Part shown: positions 56,301 to 64,000 of the stretch, piece after piece | Position numbering within the stretch: position 1 is the first letter of the stretch | How the letters are laid out: each line of letters starts with the position of its first letter | Assembly (NCBI RefSeq): GCF_000524195.1 | Contig: NW_020170441.1 | Coordinates: 404,056 to 468,055 of the forward strand | Direction: 5' to 3' | Source of the DNA: Echinococcus granulosus | Taxonomy: Eukaryota; Platyhelminthes; Cestoda; Cyclophyllidea; Taeniidae | DNA length: 64,000 nt | Notes under the pieces: model-generated | Database searches by the model: none | Seen by the model: the letters and a program-made list of their open reading frames with translations, nothing else | What the model was told of the DNA's origin: nothing | Program-made: the position numbers and the translations under genes

Positions 56301-59300
56301 CTTTGCCGGACAAATAAGCAAGTTTCATTATGTTACTATCGCATGTGAGACTTGATCAGGCAGTAAATAGTAAAAAAAAACATCTCTAAAATTTTGCTTT
56401 TGAAAAAATCCCACAGGATTTGTTCACTTCACTTAACTTCTCTGGAAGCTGTACTTAAAACTACTGGCAGAGTCAAATATTGCATTAATTTTCTATTTAC
56501 GATGATTTAAGAATTAGTTGTAGACACTATTTTTTTCCAAGCACAATGACTCCTTCCCTCACATTACTACAATTATGACGTTTTGACACGTTGTTAGCAA
56601 AATGGCAGATTTTGAACGTGACCACAGCGTTCACTGATTGTAACCTGAAAAACCTCGGAAGACGCTACAGTCCCACTATAAAAAGTGATAAAGGGATTGC
56701 TTTAAGTTCTCCAGCCGCAACAGCCTAATGGGCAGTTCGTTCTTAGGATGAAGCATTCAGTTAAATCAATGGTCGAAATGAATTGAGTCATCCGGTTGTA
56801 CAGGCCACATTTAAGGGGTCTTTGTTCATGCGGATTAAGCTAAAAAAACTGGTCGAGAATTTGAAATTAGTCAATGCGGCGTCCATCCGAGCCGGTTGTA
56901 AGTGAACTGGAAAGCCACGGAATGGATATTACGGCACATAAAAGACACAGAAACTGTAAATTTTTCGCATAGGTTTTGAGAAGTGCACTTTTAAAATTGG
57001 TAGGTGTAAACGCACGCACGCGCGCAATAGCGCGTAATGGGCACCTATCACAGGAGCGAGTGGCCACTTCATCCCTTGGAAGTCGTAGTAAATCACTAGC
57101 CGACAGCTCTATTCCGTCGGATGTGCGACCGCCTAATTGACAGTGGTCGCACCATGCAAGTAGTAAATCAAATGCGGTGGATCTTTCAACCCCTACCAAA
57201 TTGCACAGGCGTGCGTGCGTACGTGTGCGCTTGTACGCGCGCAATTGTTGAAATTATCACTCCTCGAGGCGGAGCAGCTTGGTGTTTGCCTTTTGTGGTT
57301 TTAACGGTAGCGGTGGTGTATAGGCCAGTTCAAAGTTCCCGAAGACACAGGGAGTGTTCTCTTGTTCTCTCTCGTCACATGCGAAAACTGCGCACGCCCT
57401 GTGTTATTCTTTCTCAAGAGTGGCCTCTCACGGGCCTCCTTCTCTGTCCGCAAATCTGTGCGCGACTTCGAGAACAAGAGATTACCCTGTCACTGAGGCC
57501 CAAATTTTAACAGGCCACGACGACATCATTTGTGAAAACATTGCACATAAATTCAAAGTTGGCGCTTACTCGGAGTTGGCAGAAGTAATAGTCATCAGGC
57601 AAATTGTCTGGTCTTCAGCAGTTAAGGAACAATGAGTATGGCTTGCACTCAGACATAAAATTATATGAAGGAAATTTTTCAGTGCCTCAAGTGAATATTT
57701 GATTTATGTTTCGTTTATGTAATATGTTGTAAAACCGCTTTATAAACAAGCAAAGAAGTGGTTTTAATGGGCGTTCACAGACCACTTAATTTCAACGCCA
57801 ATTAAAGTAAGCGGGTAGATGGATTTGGCGTATACCCAACACTAATCACAACCCCCGATAAGTATGCATGTTTTTATCTAAACGGAACCTTTACCGCATT
57901 CACTGTAGTTTTATTTGCAGCTCCATTTGCAGTCCATCACAGTAAATAATTATCTGTTAATACATACACTATCACTTCACTCCAAAACCCGTCAAAACTA
58001 GAAGCTGTCTCGTTTTTGTCTTGAAAACAAACGTGTTATCCATTTTTCACACTTTAAGATGTGGGTTTTTAAATAAATATGCCTGTCAGTAATCGCAAGT
58101 TTAGGTGAAATCTGCATTTACTGCTACAAATGGTAAGCCATGAAAGGTGATTAGAATTGAAAGGGCCGTATTTTCCTCCTATTTAATTCGATTATAAACG
58201 CCTCGCAGATGATCTGGCACGTAGTGTCTGCTCATAGCAGCTCGGTATTATTGTGGGTCCCTTTCAAACTGTCAGGTGCCAATAATCCACAGGTAATCTG
58301 ATTTAAGTCACGTTATCCATAACCAACTGCACGGGATAAGAAATAAATTAATAAAGATTATCGCACTGTCAACCGAAATTACTTTAAGAAGGTCGATGGA
58401 AGCGTTGGAGTTGGGGACTAACCTCGTCTTCAGCCCAGCAATCGACGTAATTAAACTATCATATGCTACCTACCTGCTTATACGACTTTCTGAGCAAACT
58501 TACTAACCTACTCTAGCCTGTTTGGGGATCAATGAAAACTCTCTTGTATTATCACAAAAAATAAAGAAAATAAGGAAAAACAAGAGATAAATATTGTAGT
58601 GCCGGTAAATAAATTAGCATTAAGGTGAAATTGGGGTTTACTCACCGCCCTGACTTTGTTATCACCATTTCCGTAGTCATTTTATGGAAAGCTCTCCACA
58701 ACTCCGGCTCTGCAAGCTCTGCCTTGGGACAGTCATGCTTCTTGATCTCTGCTTCCTCCTCCTGAACCCTCTTCATGAAGGCATTCAACTCCGTGTTCAT
58801 CCGAAAGTATGACGGCGGTGGAGGTGGAGGAGGGGGTGGTGGCGGTGGGTGGAGGCCGGAAGCGGAAGTGAGAGGTCCGAAGGTCCCTCTTGTCTGAAGA
58901 TCGCCAGAGGATCTGCCAATAAAGTCGCCAGATAGATGAATGCCGTTTGAGAGGGCGGATGGTGGTAGAGATTTCGGCAGCCCGTTGGACGCCACAGCCG
59001 CAAGAGTCGCAGCCAGCGCCGTCGCGTAATGCATCTGATTAACAGCTATCGATCTGTCCTGAAGACCTCGGAAAATGCCCAGAGCGTCTGCGTTTGGGAC
59101 GGTGGGATGTGGCTGACCGTTGGTTGTATGAATGTGGGGAGAAACAGTACCACTGCTGTGGGTTGATGAAGAGAGGGAAGAGGTCTCCAGTTTAGCCAAG
59201 GACGCGGTCGTAGTGCCTGATTGCTGGGCGGGAGGGGTGGTGGAGCCCTGGAAGTGGCTGCGCCATTGAGGTAGCATGTTAGTTGAGGACTGATGCTGCT

Positions 59301-59349
59301 GATTCACAGTGATTGCAGCAGCGGACATTGGAGTGAGAAGAGATGGCAT
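47187..59349 (-). CDS. TBX2: T-box transcription factor, TBX2/3 (omb/bifid) type
   Basis: Minus-strand exons 59349-58646, 55929-55662, 53642-53493, 52088-52012, 51813-51359 and 49393-49161, all phase-consistent, plus a tentative terminal exon 47342-47187. The coding length is about 680 residues with it, near vertebrate TBX2/3. The T-box runs [129 protein letters not shown] and [19 protein letters not shown], ending [23 protein letters not shown] and the GRREK end place it with TBX2/3, which act as nuclear repressors in development. The start ATG has an in-frame TAA at 59413-59415. The N terminus is Ser/Thr/Ala-rich with 12 consecutive prolines; the C terminus is Ser/Pro/Leu-rich. Confidence 0.92.
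47343..49160 (-). other. Presumed last T-box intron or 3' flank
   Basis: Contains a G-rich polypurine tract at about 48520-48610 (gcaggggaggagagaggcaa) and a GC-richer patch at 48620-48860. No coding evidence. Confidence 0.4.
49161..51813 (-). other. TBX2: T-box C-terminal region, exons 5 and 6
   Basis: Exon 51813-51359 reads [20 protein letters not shown], an acidic segment, [19 protein letters not shown] and an Ala run ([12 protein letters not shown]). It ends phase 1 at ACTC|gtaagt. Exon 49393-49161 reads [20 protein letters not shown], then a His/Ser/Pro-rich tail ending FPRE at gtaagt. Composition suits a repression domain. Exon 6 is accepted because its phase and acceptor (cttctccccag) fit. 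Confidence 0.75.
49394..51358 (-). other. T-box intron 5
   Basis: 2.0 kb. Nothing recognised beyond short frames without motif. Confidence 0.55.
52089..53492 (-). other. T-box intron 3 with clustered T-half-site-like motifs
   Basis: Contains the perfect palindrome gtgcacacatgtgtgcac (52791-52808), a perfect TCACACCT half-site (52893-52900) and a one-mismatch copy TTTCACACCC (53067-53076). No coding evidence; the frames at 53254-53560 are unspliced and motif-free. Confidence 0.5.
53643..55661 (-). other. T-box intron 2
   Basis: 2.0 kb with a second perfect TCACACCT at 54102-54109 and a short CA-rich run near 53995-54015. At 55511-55521 tggttcaggag matches the pol III A-box consensus and continues ggtgc like the element at 19555. 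Confidence 0.45.
55930..58645 (-). other. T-box intron 1 with alternating purine-pyrimidine tracts
   Basis: 2.7 kb. Alternating tracts at 57010-57026 and 57209-57230 flank a perfect 8-bp inverted repeat (gtgcgacc at 57123-57130, ggtcgcac at 57145-57152). Open frames here (56867-57244 minus, 57121-57510 plus) run through this biased sequence and lack motifs. Confidence 0.5.
58812..58850 (-). repeat. TBX2: Polyproline-coding tract in T-box exon 1
   Basis: Encodes 12 consecutive prolines using mixed CCA/CCG/CCT/CCC codons (LHPPPP...PSYF). The opposite strand is a run of GG doublets. The mixed codons suggest selection on the protein rather than a fresh microsatellite expansion. Confidence 0.85.
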
Positions 59350-59415
59350 ATAAGGCGCGCACGCACGCTCTCCTGCTGGTTGTGCAAATGAGAGAGAAGG
59401 CGCGTGCCTCTCTTA

Positions 59416-59487
59416 CGTGTCTGTGTGCGCAAGTGTGTGTATATACACCTGTCTCCCCTTCACACACATACACACACACACACACAA
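59416..59487. repeat. TG/CA microsatellite upstream of the T-box start
   Basis: A TG-rich run (gtgtctgtgtgcgcaagtgt) is followed by a CA run (cacacacatacacacacaca). It lies 70-140 bp above the T-box ATG and is followed by a G-rich purine tract to about 59570. Confidence 0.9.
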
Positions 59488-59570
59488 CGGCGGGGGAAAG
59501 TGGAGGCGGAGGAGGAAGGGGACTAGTAAGAGCAAGTGAGTGAGCGAACGAGCGAGAGAGGAGGGTGCGA

Positions 59571-61371
59571 TAACCAACAGACCTGCGCAAGTGCGTGTGA
59601 CGGTGCGAGGGCGCGAGTCACACTTGGAAGCGCATGTGCGTACACCTGTGCTACGCACGATGCGAACCAATGTGCACGCAACCGGAAGATTTCGCGCCAG
59701 CCAATGAAAGAGTGAAGACATTTTGAGGAAACCAATAAGCTGATGCATGCAATTCAAAACAATACAATTTCAAAATTTCGCCTAAAGAAATTTGGAACTA
59801 TTCCCGACCTGATATTCTGGTTATTGTTACATATCAATACGACAGACCATATCATGGATATAAGGATAACAATGGGGTGCAGGTGGCTAATGGAGTCACC
59901 CTCATAATCTGTGTTCCTAATCAAGCACGAGGAAGGGGATATGTTTTCTAAAATATGTCGGAAAATTTTTGAGTGACCATTGTGAAGATTTGTCCAACAC
60001 TGCACTGACATGTCTTGGTTGAAGTGGCAATGCATTTAACTTTGAACTGAAGGTTGTAAGGTCAACTATGAACTCGTTTTACACCCATCTGCCTAACAGG
60101 CTATTAGTTGTTCAATAGGCCTTTCTGTGAAATTCTACATTCACTATGCGAAATAATCACACGAATGTCTTATGATTGCATAATCAGGCAAGTACCTAAA
60201 ATTAACGGAAATTACTAACACCAACCTTGAGCTCGAATATATATTCCTGCATTTAAATTTGGTTTCCCATAATTTTTGTTAAGCATAGGCCAAGTCTGTA
60301 CACAGGGTGTAAAGTAAGAGCAGCAACTTTGAAACATCGAGTCGCAACAGTACAACAAATGAACACTCCCCACAGAACCAAATTGCCGAGTTCAGCTTCA
60401 AACAAAGTCGTAGAATGGGTGTTCGTGGCAAAGTTCAAAAAAGACTATGAATTTTTAGAAGGTATTATTTTGTGTTAATAAAAGTGTATTCGCCATGGCT
60501 GCATTCCAAGACCAGCTGAATAACCTAATTGTCTACCTCATTAACTTAATCCTTACAAAGAAACTGGTTAGTTACTAAACCGTGGTTGACATTTTCATTC
60601 CCTTTTCGAATACTATGAGGAACTAAGCTTCTCATCTTCTTAGGAAAGCGATAAATATGCTCATGGAGACTGATACAAAAAGGCTTGGTATTGCAAACGT
60701 TCGTCTATCTTCACAAGAAAGCACACTTATTTCCTTGTTGGTTAAAAAAAATTCGATGTGACATTATACGACTCTCACAATTAAATCTCATACTGATAAC
60801 TACTGTTGACAGATTTATTGCTACTAATCCCATGAAAAGACGTACCCAACCAAAATGCTACTTACAATCGAATTTACCTCAGTGGTAGCAAGGTAATCTT
60901 ATTCAAAGTCTCTGTTGGTTTCATTCCACTCAGATGCGATAATTTGGTTCGTACAAGAAGTTGAAACTTCGGTCTTCCACCCCTTCCTTTTTTATAGGCC
61001 AACATCTCGTACCGGCTAAATTCAACAACCTCCCTGTGCTCCGAATAGCGGATTGTGCATGACTTTCAGTTGAGCGCCTATCAGATTTCGCGCAATCGTA
61101 ATGCCACCACAAGATCTTGTTGTTATAGTCAATGTTGCGAAATTTGTTTACTTATGCACTTAACTTTCAACTCGTTTTCATTGCTCCAAAGCACTTTGCT
61201 TCAGTAAACGGCCCCTTGGATTACTTATTTTCGAGACGCCACCACCTCTCCCATCTCAATTGACAGATGCTGCTTGGTCTTTAATTTGAAACACTTATAA
61301 TTTATCATTTTAAATGAAGGTGTTTTTAAGTAAAAATTTAACATTTAGCGCGTTTAAATACTCGAATTCGG
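59571..61371. other. Upstream flank of the T-box gene
   Basis: Presumed promoter side of the T-box gene; no TATA box close to the ATG was convincing. Short frames at 59754-60035 and 60685-60888 are motif-free. Confidence 0.4.
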
Positions 61372-61803
61372 CTAAGAAATAAGAGAGACCAGTGATTTGG
61401 TGTTAAAAGTCACAGTTAGGTGGTAAATAGTTTGTTCACTTATTTTACTTTCAAGTGACCATTGAACGACTGTTGCCCAACCCATACCAAACTTCCGATT
61501 AGTCCACCAGCCAGGGCTATTCATTTCGCTTAGGCTACTGCAATTCACGCCACAACAATTAACAGCTTGGATGAATCGTTTAATGAGGAGGTGGTGGCAA
61601 CCTGGGCCACCATTTGTTTGTTTTGCTCCGCACCAGGTGGCCTTCGGCAGGTGCGACGGCGATGAGGGGTGAGAGACGGGGTTCAGACCAGGACAACCCA
61701 CTGAGGCGTTAGCTTTAAACTTCGTCCTCCCACTCCCGCCACTTCCACACATGGATGGATGACCAGGAGTGGCATAAACATACTCTCTGATCCAGACATA
61801 TCT
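61372..61803 (-). CDS. Orphan open frame, possibly an exon, function unknown
   Basis: Minus-strand frame open from 61803 to a TAG at 61372, about 143 codons and GC-richer than its flanks. It reads RYVWIREYVYATPGHPSM, CGSGGSGRTKFKANASVGCP, SSPSHLPKATWCGAKQTNGG and QAVNCCGVNC. Several Cys suggest a secreted or structural protein, but there is no signal peptide, no clear acceptor and no recognised family. It could instead be chance or a decayed gene. Confidence 0.25.
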   Translation of the reverse strand, partial: RYVWIREYVYATPGHPSMCGSGGSGRTKFKANASVGCPGLNPVSHPSSPSHLPKATWCGAKQTNGGPGCHHLLIKRFIQAVNCCGVNCSSLSEMNSPGWWTNRKFGMGWATVVQWSLESKISEQTIYHLTVTFNTKSLVSLIS

Positions 61804-63308
61804 TCACAATGCTCGGTCAGTCGTTTTAGAGGCCCTTTGTAATCGGTGGTTCGAAGATTTCGTTTACGACAAACTCCTGGCACTCATCATGCAGTGAAAG
61901 TATTGTGGAATAAACAGCTGAATATTTTACACACAACTGATCAAGGCTGAAAATTCAGCAGTGATTCCAAAATAGCCTGCATTCCTTAAGCACATTTGAA
62001 GGAGGTTAGATAAACTGCAAGCAAATTATTCGCAAGTTATGGTACACGCACTTTTCAAATACCTGATAGGCTGTCTCGTGGACCACTTTCCTCAGCCCCG
62101 TGACATGTCCACTATCCGCACGCTTTTCGCCTTTCCGTTAAGAATTTGTAAAATACCATCTCATTGAATGCACAAACTGTGCAGTCATGGACATCAATGC
62201 CACTGACCAATATCTGAATAAATGGTACAAAATTTTCTAAATCTCAAGGGAAAATGTTTTTAGCTACTTAAAACTCTGTTCTTAGTCAACATATTAACAT
62301 CACTACAACATTCGCGACTTATAAACTTACTGTTGGGGAGTTTTTCGTTTAATACACTAAAAGCAGCATCTTGGGAGACATTTGATATCCGCCTGGTAAA
62401 AATATGAGTTCATAATATTCAAAGGCTCATTTCATGGTTTTGAAAAATGCAATATTTTGTTTGATGGTACTAAGAATCTATCAAGGAATTTTGTTGCTAA
62501 ATCAACCCACCCACCAGAGCTACTTCACGCTATTAGGGGTCATGGCGATGGCGTTAAACACACCTTTTGTTAGAGAAGGTCAAAAAATCTCGCATTTTGG
62601 CTGGCGGGTCTCACAGGTCCCGTGATAGCCGAAGCACTCCTGTCTTCACAGATTTATTTAGGTGTTGAAGAACTGACTATGCTGGGATTATAACATTGTG
62701 AAAAGCTTTTAAGAAAACATCTAATTCGTCACAGATTCGGAACAGTTTGGTTGTGAGCCCTCAAAACGCAGCATCTATGCCTAAATTTTTTTAAGAAGGA
62801 TTTTTACTTTAAATGCAGGCAAGTTTATTGAAAACGAAATAATAAACTGTGGAAAAGTCCTGATCAACTAGATTAAGAAATATCAGAAAGTTAGAACACT
62901 CTATTGGAAAAAGCAATAATTGTGCTAAATAAAGTTATCCCCTGACTTTAAGTTTTTATTCTTGTATTGGAAATAAAAAACACGAATGCAAACTTAATGC
63001 AGGCACAATTGTGTTAATATTACTACATTAAAGGAAAAGGCATGCCATCCTGTCAGTTCCACCTTGAAGTGCAAAAATCTTTCTAAGACGACTTGGACTG
63101 TTTAAAAGCTAATCCGTTTAACGAATGGTGGCAACATTTAATTTATTTTCGATTGCAAATCCGAAATATATACACCACACATTAAATTGGTGCATTTATC
63201 CTGGCAAGCTAATTAAAAGTGCAGATGAGGTACGAGCCATGAGCTTGTTTTAGGCCAGGAAAAGTACTGAAAGGTCGCAATAAAAGTACTTCCAGAGAGA
63301 CAGCCGTC
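61804..63308. other. AT-rich region without supported features
   Basis: No exon-like segment or repeat copy recognised. Confidence 0.5.
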
Positions 63309-63503
63309 ATGGAGGGTCCACCCTACCATGAAGATGTAGCAAATATAGAGGGACTTTCGCTTCCATTGCGAGCCTGGTGTGGTGAAATGCTCCTAAACGG
63401 AGATAACGTGAATTTCGGCTGCCAGTGCTGTTGGGGTCCTCCCAGTGCTCATGTTCCTAATACGATTTTTGTTAATAATGTGGAGAAAACCAACGATTGC
63501 TAA
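63309..63503 (+). CDS. Small 64-codon ORF, weak
   Basis: Starts MEGPPYHEDVANIEGLSLPL, contains FGCQCCWGPPSAHVPN, and stops in TAA that overlaps an AATAAA (ctaataaaag). A second ORF with an ATG-GAG start follows at 63534-63731. No family, no splice support. Confidence 0.2.
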   Translation: MEGPPYHEDVANIEGLSLPLRAWCGEMLLNGDNVNFGCQCCWGPPSAHVPNTIFVNNVEKTNDC

Positions 63504-63731
63504 TAAAAGTTCTCAGTAAAATACATTAGTACGATGGAGTGCCGTTGTTCTTTAATCTGGGAGGACATTGCATATGAAGACTTCGTTGGCGCTATCCTGC
63601 TCAGAGGTTTAACTGGCGTTTCAGTGACATCAACGGGTCCCCACTGTTTATTTATCAACTACTTTGCTTTACAACATCATCATAATGTTGCGAACACTAT
63701 CCAAAGGAGTGCTTTCTCTTTTTTGACATGA

Positions 63732-64000
63732 CATGATTTAAAAGGAAAGGATATGACATCTTATTTAGCTATGAAGGTCTAAGGACGACATTGCTAGTGA
63801 AATAGTATAAATGGCACCCTCACATTATTCAGGCTGAGCTAAAGAAATCACGTCTGCTAGAGGTCATAGCGGATAAAACCAGAAATTTTACTTAAAATAG
63901 GCTAAAAAAATTCTAATTTTTTTTTAGTCTGACATGAAGTTCACTTCTGATCATAATTTTGGCAGTAAGCAGTTGCAATAAGGTAAAGTATCACGCTTAG
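63732..64000. other. Right edge, nothing recognised
   Basis: AT-rich. No motif, repeat copy or exon-like segment. Confidence 0.5.

Noticed and set aside
59279..59757. Cys/Leu/Thr-rich ORFs upstream of the T-box start
   Set aside because: They run through TG/CA and purine repeats, and an in-frame TAA at 59413 separates the same-frame one from the T-box ATG.
1..64000. CRISPR arrays, operons, ribosome binding sites, rRNA genes
   Set aside because: The window is eukaryotic with spliced genes; no regularly spaced repeats or rRNA-like sequence were seen.

Overview
The window is nuclear DNA of an animal, most likely a flatworm (platyhelminth, probably a tapeworm). It is AT-rich with long introns. 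It carries metazoan-only families (MAGUK scaffold, T-box factor). It also has the skewed intron sizes known from flatworms: the first four introns of the XPR1 gene are only 35, 33, 38 and 69 nt while later ones run to kilobases. The species is not determinable from the sequence. A run of 100 N at 37874-37973 marks a scaffold join. The frame and splice phase of every exon below were worked out by hand, without alignment software.

Layout. 906-3162 (minus): 5' exons of an XPR1-type phosphate exporter (SPX domain), running off the left edge. 5838-6380 (minus): an orphan ORF. 7338-28673 (plus): nearly complete discs-large (DLG) scaffold gene in 15 phase-consistent exons, L27-PDZ1-PDZ2-PDZ3-SH3-GK. 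29311-31046 (plus): a proposed unrecognised gene of five exons with two micro-introns. 31756-33502 (minus): complete arginase in six exons. 35-46 kb: scattered candidate exons on both strands, an assembly gap and decayed-looking sequence. 47187-59349 (minus): TBX2/3-type T-box gene in six confident exons plus one tentative terminal exon. 59.7-64 kb: mostly empty, with small orphan ORFs.

Five copies of a roughly 150-190 bp dispersed repeat are scattered through the left and middle of the window, three of them in DLG introns or close to that gene. Microsatellites, polypurine tracts and alternating purine-pyrimidine tracts cluster around the T-box gene. There is no operon-like organisation and no evidence that the neighbours act in one pathway: DLG organises membrane junctions and synapses, XPR1 exports phosphate, arginase splits arginine, and the T-box protein is a developmental repressor. 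No prokaryotic features, CRISPR arrays, rRNA or convincing intact tRNA genes were seen.
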